This document shows, one piece after another, positions 1 to 5,159 of a DNA stretch of 5,340 bases. The notes beneath the pieces are model-generated. The model was not told the origin of the DNA and made no database searches. It worked only from the letters and a program-made list of their open reading frames with translations. Where the stretch lies: the NCBI GenBank assembly GCA_038245795.1, contig JBBRSC010000232.1:1-5340 (forward strand), given 5' to 3'. Every line of letters starts with the position of its first letter. The stretch's first letter is position 1. The translations under genes and the position numbers were made by a program. Source of the DNA: JBBRSC01 sp038245795. GTDB taxonomy: Bacteria > Actinomycetota > Acidimicrobiia > Acidimicrobiales > Microtrichaceae.

Positions 1-1
1 A

Positions 2-913
2 CTGACAGCCGCGATCTACGCGGCTCGTGCGGGCCTGAAACCCGTGGTACTCGAGGGTGAACCATCTTCAACGAGTGATCAGCCGGGCGGTCAACTGATG
101 CTGACGACCGACGTCGAGAACTTCCCGGGCTTTCCAGAGGGCATCATGGGACCGGAGCTGATGAACTCGTTTCGTACCCAAGCAGCTCGTTTCGGTGCAG
201 ATATCCAGACCGTGAAGGCATCGAAGGTCAACCTCCTGGCAACTCCGTTCGAGGTCTGGGTGGGCAACGTCGACGCGCCGCCGACGTACCTCGCCCATTC
301 CGTCATCGTCGCCACGGGCGCCCAATCGCTGATGCTGGGACTCGACTCCGAGTGGAAGCTGCTCGGACACGGGGTGTCCACGTGCGCAACATGCGACGGC
401 TTTTTCTTCCGCGACCAGGACATCTGCGTGGTCGGCGGCGGTGATTCCGCTCTCGAGGAAGCCAATTTCCTCACCCGGTTTGCGCGGAGCGTGACCCTCA
501 TCCATCGTCGTGAGGGACTGCGGGCCTCCAAGATCATGCAGGAACGCGCATTCGCGAATCCGAAGATCAACTTCCTGTGGAACTCGACGGTCGTCGATAT
601 CCTCGGCGAGAACAAGGTCGAGGCGGTCGTGACCGAGAACGTGCACGACGGTGAGCGAACGACCCATGAGATGACTGGCGTCTTCGTCGCCATCGGCCAT
701 CGGCCCAACACCTCTCTGTTCGAGGGTCAGCTGGACCTTCACCCCAACGGCTATCTCAAGACGGTACCCGGCCGGGCCGCCACCAACATCGAGGGGGTCT
801 TCGCTTGCGGGGACGTGCAGGACGACTTCTATCGGCAGGCGATCACTGCAGCTGGATCCGGTTGCGCTGCCGCGATCGAAGCTGAACGATGGCTCGAGGC
901 ACAGGCTGACTGA
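2..913 (+). CDS. trxB: Thioredoxin reductase, 3' part (5' end outside window)
   Basis: This FAD-dependent enzyme passes electrons from NADPH to thioredoxin in the cytoplasm. The reading frame is open from base 2, where it reads LTAAIYAARAGLKPVVLEGE, the segment that normally follows the GxGPAG FAD-binding loop, so roughly 15-20 N-terminal residues lie outside the window. The GTG at 44 is internal and not the start. Seen in order: the GGQL motif near 92-103, the redox-active CATC (bases 383-394) followed by DGFFF, the NADPH-binding GGGDSA (434-451), the HRRE that contacts the NADPH phosphate (503-514), and the C-terminal FAD motif GVFACGDVQD (794-823). This order, with the CxxC inside the NADPH domain, marks the low-molecular-weight bacterial TrxB type. 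The loop before GGQL (PSSTSDQP) looks a little longer than in E. coli. trxA follows 144 bp downstream and supplies the substrate. The stop is TGA at 911-913. Confidence 0.97.
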   Translation: MTAAIYAARAGLKPVVLEGEPSSTSDQPGGQLMLTTDVENFPGFPEGIMGPELMNSFRTQAARFGADIQTVKASKVNLLATPFEVWVGNVDAPPTYLAHSVIVATGAQSLMLGLDSEWKLLGHGVSTCATCDGFFFRDQDICVVGGGDSALEEANFLTRFARSVTLIHRREGLRASKIMQERAFANPKINFLWNSTVVDILGENKVEAVVTENVHDGERTTHEMTGVFVAIGHRPNTSLFEGQLDLHPNGYLKTVPGRAATNIEGVFACGDVQDDFYRQAITAAGSGCAAAIEAERWLEAQAD

Positions 914-943
914 GCGTTCCCACGGGGTCACTGACCTACAAGC

Positions 944-969
944 GGAATGCCTCGGAAGTGTCATGTGTT
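944..969 (+). promoter_or_regulatory. Candidate SigR/SigH-type disulfide-stress promoter for trxA
   Basis: GGAAT at 944-948 and GTT at 967-969 are separated by exactly 18 bp. This is the consensus described for the Streptomyces ECF sigma factor SigR and close to that of mycobacterial SigH. Both are known to drive thioredoxin-system genes under disulfide stress. The site lies in the trxB-trxA spacer and points at trxA, with a predicted transcription start near 976 and a leader of about 80 nt. The motif match is seen directly; use of the site by a SigR homologue in this organism is inferred. It would let trxA be induced independently of trxB. Confidence 0.55.
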
Positions 970-995
970 GAAAGAAGGGCTCGGGACAAGATGAT
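968..995 (+). promoter_or_regulatory. Possible overlapping sigma70-type promoter for trxA
   Basis: TTGAAA at 968-973 matches the -35 consensus at five of six positions. GATGAT at 990-995 matches TATAAT at four of six, with a 16-bp spacer. Its -35 overlaps the GTT of the SigR-type site, so the two promoters could give basal and stress-induced trxA expression from starts about 25 bp apart. Such matches are common by chance, so this is a weaker call than the SigR-type site. Confidence 0.3.
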
Positions 996-1005
996 TTCTC
1001 GAGCC
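978..1005 (+). other. Imperfect inverted repeat in the trxA leader
   Basis: GGCTCG (978-983) pairs with CGAGCC (1000-1005). The stem can extend inward by a G-U and a G-C pair and leaves a loop of about 12 nt. No T-run follows, so it does not look like a standard intrinsic terminator for trxB. It could be a weak leader hairpin in the trxA mRNA or chance. It overlaps the possible -10 element at 990-995. Confidence 0.25.
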
Positions 1006-1014
1006 TCACATTCC

Positions 1015-1035
1015 GAGTCGAACGCCGTTCGACTC
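1015..1035 (+). repeat. Perfect 9+9 inverted repeat upstream of trxA
   Basis: The arms GAGTCGAAC (1015-1023) and GTTCGACTC (1027-1035) are exact reverse complements around the 3-nt centre GCC. The repeat ends 11 bases before the trxA ribosome binding site (AGGAG, 1047-1051). No T-run follows, so a terminator is unlikely. It could be an operator for a dimeric regulator or an RNA hairpin just ahead of the Shine-Dalgarno. No known regulator motif is recognised. Confidence 0.5.
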
Positions 1036-1057
1036 TCAGCGATCGCAGGAGATCGAC

Positions 1058-1384
1058 ATGGGTGAACACGTCAGCCATCTCACAGATGCCACCTTCAACG
1101 AGGAGATTGCGTCATCCGACATCCCAGTCGTCGTTGACTTCTGGGCCGAGTGGTGCGGACCCTGCAAGATGATCGCTCCGGCTCTCGAGGAAATCGCCTC
1201 CGAGAACGCCGGCAAAATTCGCATTGCCAAAGTGAACGTGGATGAGCACCCAGATCTCGCACGGCGTTTCGACGTCATGAGTATCCCCACCCTGCTCGTC
1301 TTTACAAATGGGGAGCCCGCGCAGCGGCTCGTCGGAGCCAAGGGCAAAGCCCAGCTACTGGAAGATCTCGCGCAGTACATCTGA
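1058..1384 (+). CDS. trxA: Thioredoxin
   Basis: This is a small cytoplasmic dithiol-disulfide oxidoreductase of 108 aa, the usual length for the family. It reduces protein disulfides and is recycled by the thioredoxin reductase encoded just upstream. The active site WCGPC is at residues 32-36, preceded by VVVDFWAE. Asp27 is the buried acid typical of thioredoxins, and the cis-proline loop is SIPT with Pro77. The structural glycines Gly85 and Gly93 are present in FTNGEPAQRLVGA. There is no signal peptide. The ATG start is set by AGGAG at 1047-1051 with a 6-nt spacer. The gene has its own candidate SigR-type promoter (944-969) and a long leader with inverted repeats. The CwlM-like gene follows 59 bp downstream in the same direction, as in mycobacteria. 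Confidence 0.98.
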   Translation: MGEHVSHLTDATFNEEIASSDIPVVVDFWAEWCGPCKMIAPALEEIASENAGKIRIAKVNVDEHPDLARRFDVMSIPTLLVFTNGEPAQRLVGAKGKAQLLEDLAQYI

Positions 1385-1413
1385 TCGACGTCGTTCGGGG
1401 CCTCGTCGGTCGT

Positions 1414-1422
1414 TGCTAGAGT
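1414..1422 (+). promoter_or_regulatory. Possible extended -10 promoter before the CwlM-like gene
   Basis: TGC followed by TAGAGT (1417-1422) fits an extended -10 element (TGn plus a TAnnnT hexamer), about 22 bp before the ATG at 1444. No convincing -35 is seen at 16-18 bp. The 59-bp spacer between trxA and the next gene otherwise contains only the ribosome binding site. Read-through from trxA is equally possible. Confidence 0.3.
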
Positions 1423-1443
1423 CGTGGTCTGCCGAGGAGCTCC

Positions 1444-2457
1444 ATGAGTGCACGCGCATTGCCCCTGGCCGCTGGATCACGAGGTCCGGCGGTCCGAGAT
1501 CTCCGAGCCCGGCTCGCCGGTGCTGGCCTCCTTTCAACGTCCCTGTCGGATGTCTTCGATGATGGCTGCGCGACTGCTGTCCGGGAGTTCCAAACTCATC
1601 AGGGACTGCATTCAACCGGCGAAGTGGATGCCAACACTTGGGCATGTCTGGTCGAGTCCGGGTTTCTGCTGGGAGATCGTCTCATTTTCCTGACTCGACC
1701 GATGTTGCGAGGCGACGACGTCTCTCAGCTACAACTCCATCTTGGCGCCCTTGGATTCAACGCTGGGAAAGTCGATGGCATCTTTGGACCGGTCACCCAA
1801 TCGGCCGTCCTCGAGTTCCAACAGAATTTAGGGTTGGTCACCGACGCAGTCTGCGGTCCAGACACGGTTGAGTCGCTGACTCGCCTCCAGCTACGTGGCG
1901 GTGCAACGACGGTCGCCGGTGTTCGCGAGCGCCGCAAGCTCCGATTGCAGCCGTCAATGATTGATCGACCGATCGCGTTGGCACACATCGGGACCGCTCG
2001 TTTCATTGTTGGCCGGATCGCAGCGGACCTTCGGTTGGCTGGGTTCGAGACTCACCTGGTCGAATCCGACGACTGGTCAAGCGCCAGTGCCGACATGAAC
2101 GACTCCGACGTGTCGGTCTGCCTCGCATGGGACCTGAGTCCGCTGAATATCGTCGAGATCTCCCATTTCGCCACCGAGGGGTTCGAAAGCGCCTCAGGAG
2201 CACGGATGGCCAGATGTGTGGCTGATCAACTCCCCGCGCTCCCGGATCTCCCGTTGCCGACGCTTCGTGGCATGCGGCTCCCGGTACTGCGGGAGACGCG
2301 CGCACCAGCCATCATGATGCGACTTGGTCCCGACAACCTCGTGGAGTCTCATGCAACGCTGCTCGGACCAGCCATTGCGCGGGCGCTGACCCGCTGGTCG
2401 AGGCCGATTGAGATCGATGAGGAGCTCATCACTCTCAACCCACAGCTCGAGGTGTAG
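1444..2457 (+). CDS. cwlM: CwlM-like protein: two peptidoglycan-binding repeats plus degenerate amidase domain
   Basis: This 337-aa protein is preceded by GAGGAG (1434-1439), 4 nt before the ATG. Residues about 10-73 and 85-147 are two PG_binding_1 repeats; the second shows GDDVSQLQLHLGALGF, DGIFGPVTQSAVLEFQ and CGPDTVESL. Residues about 171-320 resemble an N-acetylmuramoyl-L-alanine amidase (Amidase_3) fold, recognisable from RIAADLRLAGFETHLVE and LPVLRETRAPAIMMRLG. The catalytic features are missing: there is no DPGHGG segment, the SIHAN position reads CLAWD (227-230 region), and the usual VELG glutamate is Arg293 in MMRLG. There is no signal peptide or membrane segment. Position directly after trxA and facing parB matches cwlM (Rv3915) of M. 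tuberculosis, which is cytosolic, phosphorylated by PknB and stimulates MurA. That protein is about 400 aa, so this one is shorter. A regulatory, non-hydrolytic role is inferred; the family call is solid, the symbol rests on synteny. Confidence 0.85.
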   Translation: MSARALPLAAGSRGPAVRDLRARLAGAGLLSTSLSDVFDDGCATAVREFQTHQGLHSTGEVDANTWACLVESGFLLGDRLIFLTRPMLRGDDVSQLQLHLGALGFNAGKVDGIFGPVTQSAVLEFQQNLGLVTDAVCGPDTVESLTRLQLRGGATTVAGVRERRKLRLQPSMIDRPIALAHIGTARFIVGRIAADLRLAGFETHLVESDDWSSASADMNDSDVSVCLAWDLSPLNIVEISHFATEGFESASGARMARCVADQLPALPDLPLPTLRGMRLPVLRETRAPAIMMRLGPDNLVESHATLLGPAIARALTRWSRPIEIDEELITLNPQLEV

Positions 2458-2504
2458 TTGAGGTTTGGTTCCTCACAGGCTGTGCGTAAGTCTGTGGAAA
2501 AGCT
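2458..2504. other. Convergent gap between the cwlM-like gene and parB
   Basis: These 47 bp separate two genes that converge. A weak stem TGAGG/CCTCA with a 7-nt loop lies at 2459-2475, and CACA-GGC-TGTG at 2474-2484 could form a second tiny hairpin. Neither is followed by a T-run, so no convincing bidirectional terminator is seen. In mycobacteria another gene (Rv3916c) sits between cwlM and parB; here there is no room for one. Confidence 0.6.
2493..2501 (-). promoter_or_regulatory. DnaA-box-like 9-mer
   Basis: On the minus strand the bases read TTTTCCACA, one mismatch from the DnaA box TTATCCACA and from the high-GC actinobacterial form TTGTCCACA. It is a lone site in the gap just beyond the parB stop. 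The neighbourhood of the chromosomal origin makes DnaA binding conceivable, but a single near-match is weak evidence and this is not an origin by itself. Confidence 0.25.
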
Positions 2505-3419
2505 TCAGTCGCTGATGATTCGGTAGATCCGCTCGAGATCCTCGAGGTTGGCGAACTCGATGACCACCCGGCCTCGTTTGCCGCCCATCTGCACCTGGAC
2601 CCGCGTATCGAGTTTGGTCGAGAGCAGACCTTCGAGCTCCATGAGGCCAGGCGGTCGGAGAGCGGTAGCGCCCTCGCCAACAGCATCCCCATCAGGTTCG
2701 GCGTCCGGCACCGGGTTCGCTGGGTGATCCTTGTCGAGTGCCGCTTCGAGTTCTGCGCGTGCCTTGAGAATGGCTTCGGTCTCGCGCACCGTCAGCTCGT
2801 CGCTGACGATCCGCTTGGCGATGTGTTCCTGGAACGCACGGTCGGGTGTGCCCAGCAACACCTTGGCATGACCCAAGCTGAGCTGGCCATCGCGAACGTA
2901 CTTCTGCACCGTCGGGGGAAGTTGGAAGAGGCGCAACAGATTCGCCACGGACGAGCGACTCTTGCCGACTCGTCCCGCCGCCTGTTCCTGAGTCAGTCCA
3001 AAGTCTTCGATCAACTGCTGATAGGCAGCTGCCTCCTCCAACGGGTTCAGGTCCTCGCGATGGAGGTTCTCGACGACGGCCTGCTCCAGCGAGTGGACAT
3101 CGTCTGCCTCTTTGATGACCGCGGGAACCGTTGCCAACCCCGCCCGTTTCGCAGCGCGCCAGCGTCGCTCCCCTGCAATCAACTCGTATTGATCTCCGGC
3201 GCGTCGAACGAGGATCGGCTGGAGTACCCCCAGCGTTCGAATCGATTCTGTCAATGAGGACAGACCCTCCTCGTCGAACGATGTCCGAGGTTGATAGCGA
3301 TTGGCCACAACTGCAGAAATGGCGATTTCTGCCAACCCAGCTGTGACCCCCGGACCAGTTGTCGAGTCGGTGGGGATCAGGGCTTCTAGCCCCTTTCCCA
3401 GTCCACTACGCCGAGCCAT
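2505..3419 (-). CDS. parB: Chromosome-partitioning protein ParB
   Basis: ParB is the CTP-dependent DNA clamp that loads at parS, spreads along nearby DNA, recruits SMC and stimulates ParA. This 304-aa protein starts MARRSGLGKGLEALIP, the conserved N-terminal ParA-contacting motif. The CTP-binding domain contains GERRWRAA (residues 83-90) and ENLHREDLNPLEEA (117-130). The parS-reading helix-turn-helix region is about 142-168 (LTQEQAAGRVGKSRSSVANL). An acidic, proline-containing linker (about 229-252) leads to the C-terminal dimerisation domain (about 256-304). The frame is open further upstream to 3596, but the ATG at 3419 is chosen because it has GGGAGG 6 nt ahead and begins the conserved motif; the extra codons would lie inside parA. 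The gene overlaps the parA end by 14 bp, indicating translational coupling. A parS site lies upstream of parA at 4412-4429. Confidence 0.97.
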   Translation of the reverse strand: MARRSGLGKGLEALIPTDSTTGPGVTAGLAEIAISAVVANRYQPRTSFDEEGLSSLTESIRTLGVLQPILVRRAGDQYELIAGERRWRAAKRAGLATVPAVIKEADDVHSLEQAVVENLHREDLNPLEEAAAYQQLIEDFGLTQEQAAGRVGKSRSSVANLLRLFQLPPTVQKYVRDGQLSLGHAKVLLGTPDRAFQEHIAKRIVSDELTVRETEAILKARAELEAALDKDHPANPVPDAEPDGDAVGEGATALRPPGLMELEGLLSTKLDTRVQVQMGGKRGRVVIEFANLEDLERIYRIISD

Positions 3420-4341
3420 TGTGTACCTCCCGTGCGAGCTCCCGATAAGCGACCGCGCCCTTGGAGCTGGAGTCGAAGACCGTAATCGGCTGCCCATACG
3501 AGGGCGCTTCTGACAATCGGATGTTTCGGGGTATGACATTCCGACAGACCCGTTCACCGAAGTGCTCTCGAACTTCGGCGGCCACCTGTTCGCCAAGTTT
3601 TGTGCGACCGTCGTACATCACTAGGACAATCAGGCTCAGGTCGAGACGTGGATTCAGATTTCGCTGCACCAATCCCACATTGCGCATCAACTGGCCAAGT
3701 CCCTCCAAGGCGTAGTACTCGCACTGGATGGGGACCATGACCTCCGTCGCGGCCGCCAGCGCGTTGACGGTCAGAAGTCCCAACGACGGCGGACAATCAA
3801 TGAGGATGTAGTCGTAGTCACCGCTGATCTCGTCAATGGCGCGCTTCAGTCGTGTTTCGCGGCTCATGACCGAGACGAGCTCAATCTCAGCGCCGGCCAG
3901 ATCCAGGCTGGCAGGCGCCACGAACAAATTCAGCACCGAGGTCGATTCGATGCAATCCGCCAGGTCGACGTCATTCAAGAGTACGTCGTAGATGGACTTG
4001 GGGAGCTTCCGACTGTTGATCCCGAGCCCCGTCGTAGCGTTGCCCTGAGGATCAAGATCAATGACGAGTACCCGGTGGTCCTGCTCTGCGAGTGCGGCCC
4101 CGAGATTCACGGTGGTCGTGGTCTTTCCAACCCCGCCCTTCTGGTTCGCCAACGCAATGATGCGTGGGAGTGGGCGCTTCTTCTGAGGGAAGTCACCGGG
4201 AAGCTCGCCCAGCGAGGTCGCGGCCATCTGCGCGTCGGTTGCCGGCTGGTCGAGTGAGTTCGACTCGCCATCTGGTTCGGATGGGTCGAGACCGGTCGGG
4301 CTGGGATCAACGTCGGGCTGATTCACCTGGACACTCCACAT
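3406..4341 (-). CDS. parA: Chromosome-partitioning ATPase ParA (Soj)
   Basis: ParA is a P-loop ATPase that binds nucleoid DNA as an ATP dimer and moves ParB-parS complexes so that newly replicated origins separate. With the outermost ATG it has 311 aa. The deviant Walker A is KGGVGKTT (residues 68-75) with signature Lys68 and catalytic Lys73. DLDPQGN (95-101) and the Walker B region YILIDCPPS (178-186, Asp182) follow. The C-terminal PRNIRLSEAPSYGQP is typical of chromosomal ParA. Residues 1 to about 57 form a poorly conserved extension rich in Asp, Glu, Pro and Ser. The start is uncertain: the ATG at 4341 has no Shine-Dalgarno, while a GTG five codons in (first base 4326) has GGAG 7 nt ahead and would give 306 aa. 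The stop overlaps parB. A promoter candidate, parS and further inverted repeats lie in the 102-bp gap before rsmG. Confidence 0.97.
   Translation of the reverse strand: MWSVQVNQPDVDPSPTGLDPSEPDGESNSLDQPATDAQMAATSLGELPGDFPQKKRPLPRIIALANQKGGVGKTTTTVNLGAALAEQDHRVLVIDLDPQGNATTGLGINSRKLPKSIYDVLLNDVDLADCIESTSVLNLFVAPASLDLAGAEIELVSVMSRETRLKRAIDEISGDYDYILIDCPPSLGLLTVNALAAATEVMVPIQCEYYALEGLGQLMRNVGLVQRNLNPRLDLSLIVLVMYDGRTKLGEQVAAEVREHFGERVCRNVIPRNIRLSEAPSYGQPITVFDSSSKGAVAYRELAREVHNGSA
3426..3431 (-). promoter_or_regulatory. parB ribosome binding site inside parA
   Basis: On the minus strand GGGAGG precedes the parB ATG (first base 3419) by 6 nt, within the last codons of parA. It decides the parB start in favour of the 304-aa protein over a 363-aa extension. 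Confidence 0.8.
4334..4337 (-). promoter_or_regulatory. Possible ribosome binding site favouring an internal GTG start of parA
   Basis: On the minus strand GGAG lies 7 nt before GTG (bases 4326-4324), in frame with parA. The ATG at 4341 lacks any purine-rich element upstream. If the GTG is used, the protein begins with NQPDVDPSP after the initiator Met. Confidence 0.45.
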
Positions 4342-4350
4342 GCACGTCGT

Positions 4351-4365
4351 GGGTGCGCTGCACCC
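4351..4365 (-). repeat. Perfect 6+6 inverted repeat in the parA leader
   Basis: GGGTGC (4351-4356) and GCACCC (4360-4365) are exact reverse complements around a 3-nt centre. It lies just downstream of the predicted parA transcription start (near 4367), so it could be a hairpin at the 5' end of the parA-parB mRNA or an operator. No T-run follows in either direction. Confidence 0.4.
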
Positions 4366-4373
4366 GGACGCCT

Positions 4374-4402
4374 ATCCTTGTTCCCCCTTGACCCCAGGTC
4401 AA
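4374..4402 (-). promoter_or_regulatory. Candidate sigma70-type promoter for parA-parB
   Basis: On the minus strand TTGACC (4402-4397) matches the -35 consensus at five of six positions. AAGGAT (4379-4374) matches the actinobacterial TAnnnT-like -10 loosely, with a 17-bp spacer. The predicted start is near 4367, giving a leader of about 26-40 nt before the parA start codons. The parS palindrome ends 10 bp upstream of the -35, so bound ParB could interfere with RNA polymerase. Confidence 0.45.
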
Positions 4403-4403
4403 G
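4387..4403. repeat. Perfect 7+7 inverted repeat overlapping the parA -35
   Basis: CTTGACC (4387-4393) and GGTCAAG (4397-4403) are exact reverse complements around CCA. The right arm contains the candidate -35 of parA on the minus strand. The placement is that of an operator for a dimeric protein, but no known regulator motif is recognised and the -35-like sequence alone creates half of it. Confidence 0.35.
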
Positions 4404-4411
4404 CATTGCCG

Positions 4412-4429
4412 ATGTTCCACGTGGAACAT
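4412..4429. other. parS centromere site
   Basis: ATGTTCCACGTGGAACAT is a perfect 18-bp palindrome. It matches the bacterial parS consensus TGTTTCACGTGAAACA except for one symmetric T-to-C / A-to-G change in each arm, a position known to vary among natural parS sites. It is the loading site for the ParB encoded here. It lies between rsmG and parA, 70 bp upstream of the parA ATG and next to its candidate promoter. Confidence 0.92.
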
Positions 4430-4443
4430 GGTCGATCCCCGGC

Positions 4444-5067
4444 TCAGAACAGCGGGCGCTTCGTGGGTCGACCCACGGGCCTGGGATAGCGGTCTGGTGT
4501 TGGACGAATCTGAATCATCGCCTGAACCGTGGTTGTCGGACCCCGATGAACCTCCGCCAATTGAAGTCCAAGCAGATCCAATCCGTCCTCGGGCCATCTT
4601 GACGGTCCGTCTCGGGGCTCTGACACCAGCAGTAGCCCGCCGACGGCCAGGAACCCGGTCGCGCACTCAGCGGTCACTGACGGGGGACCAAAGCTCCGGG
4701 ACACGACGACGTGGTACGCACCCCTGCTGTGGGGATCACGGGCAACCTCTTCAGCGCGGCCATGGGCCACGTTCCAGCGATCCGCCCGACCCAGTTGGTC
4801 GAGCGCCTCGCTCAGAAAGTCACATCGAGTTTGTTGGCTGTCAAGCAGCGTGCCCGAAAGATCTGGTCGCAGGGCTGCAATTACCAGTCCAGGCAGTCCG
4901 CCGCCGCTCCCGAGGTCAAGCACCATCTGGTGGCTCGCTATGAGCTCACACCACCACCTCGAATGAGCGATCTGTGTCTCCACGCTCGCTGGCCCCAGGA
5001 ATCCCAGCCGCTGCGAGGCCTCCATCACACGAACGAGCTCGATTTGGGAAACCTCGGAGGATGTCAC
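4444..5067 (-). CDS. rsmG: 16S rRNA (guanine-N7)-methyltransferase RsmG (GidB)
   Basis: RsmG uses S-adenosylmethionine to methylate N7 of G527 (E. coli numbering) in the 530 loop of 16S rRNA; loss of the enzyme is known to give low-level streptomycin resistance. The protein is 207 aa, equal to the E. coli length. The SAM-binding loop LDLGSGGGLPG is at residues 50-60. LLDSQQTRCDFL (74-85), GRAEEVA (103-109) and VVSRSFGP (121-128, compare VISRAFAS in E. coli) follow. The conserved actinobacterial tail RYPRPVGRPTKRPLF ends the protein. The start is a GTG at 5067 without a clear Shine-Dalgarno; an ATG at 5025 (residue 15) is an alternative but would shorten the conserved N-terminal helix. The gene lies between jag and parA on the same strand, with gaps of 92 and 102 bp. 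Confidence 0.95.
   Translation of the reverse strand: MTSSEVSQIELVRVMEASQRLGFLGPASVETQIAHSRWWCELIASHQMVLDLGSGGGLPGLVIAALRPDLSGTLLDSQQTRCDFLSEALDQLGRADRWNVAHGRAEEVARDPHSRGAYHVVVSRSFGPPSVTAECATGFLAVGGLLLVSEPRDGPSRWPEDGLDLLGLQLAEVHRGPTTTVQAMIQIRPTPDRYPRPVGRPTKRPLF
4462..4477. repeat. 16-bp perfect palindrome in the end of rsmG
   Basis: CGTGGGTCGACCCACG is a perfect palindrome within the codons for the conserved VGRPTK region of RsmG, 33 bp from the parS site. The coding constraint may explain it, since the residues are conserved in the family. Confidence 0.35.
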
Positions 5068-5105
5068 GCCGACAGCTTGTCAGAATCTCTCACCCGGAAC
5101 GCCAA

Positions 5106-5135
5106 CGCCCCCATCCGACGAGTCGGACAGGGGCG
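5106..5135 (-). other. Strong hairpin between jag and rsmG
   Basis: In minus-strand RNA the arms CGCCCC (5135-5130) and GGGGCG (5111-5106) enclose a second stem TCCGA/TCGGA with a CTCG loop. The two positions between stems form G-U wobbles, giving a continuous 13-bp stem; on the plus strand the same positions are C-A mismatches. It lies 24 bases past the jag stop. Only a poor T-run (TTGGCGTT) follows, so it may be a weak terminator, a processing signal or an mRNA-stabilising stem. Confidence 0.5.
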
Positions 5136-5159
5136 GGGGATGTTCTCAAACGTGGTGTT

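Noticed and set aside
374..389. Second parS-like CACGTG core within trxB
   Set aside because: Only the central CACGTG matches; the flanking bases do not form the GTT/AAC arms of parS, and the core is explained by codons around the CATC active site.
978..1035. Intrinsic terminator for trxB in the trxB-trxA gap
   Set aside because: Two inverted repeats are present but neither is followed by a T-run, and both lie downstream of the predicted trxA promoters.
68..1078. Long open frame (336 codons) on the minus strand opposite trxB
   Set aside because: It lies antisense to a clearly conserved trxB, runs across the trxA leader, and shows low-complexity Arg/Leu/Val-rich sequence without recognisable motifs. 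It is a shadow of high-GC codon bias.
2724..3257. 177-codon open frame on the plus strand inside parB
   Set aside because: It is antisense to the conserved CTP-binding and helix-turn-helix parts of parB and has no recognisable domain or good ribosome binding site.
3420..3596. N-terminal extension of parB by 59 codons to an upstream ATG
   Set aside because: The added stretch overlaps parA codons and is unlike any ParB N-terminus, whereas the ATG at 3419 has a good Shine-Dalgarno and begins the conserved MARRSGLGKGLEALIP.
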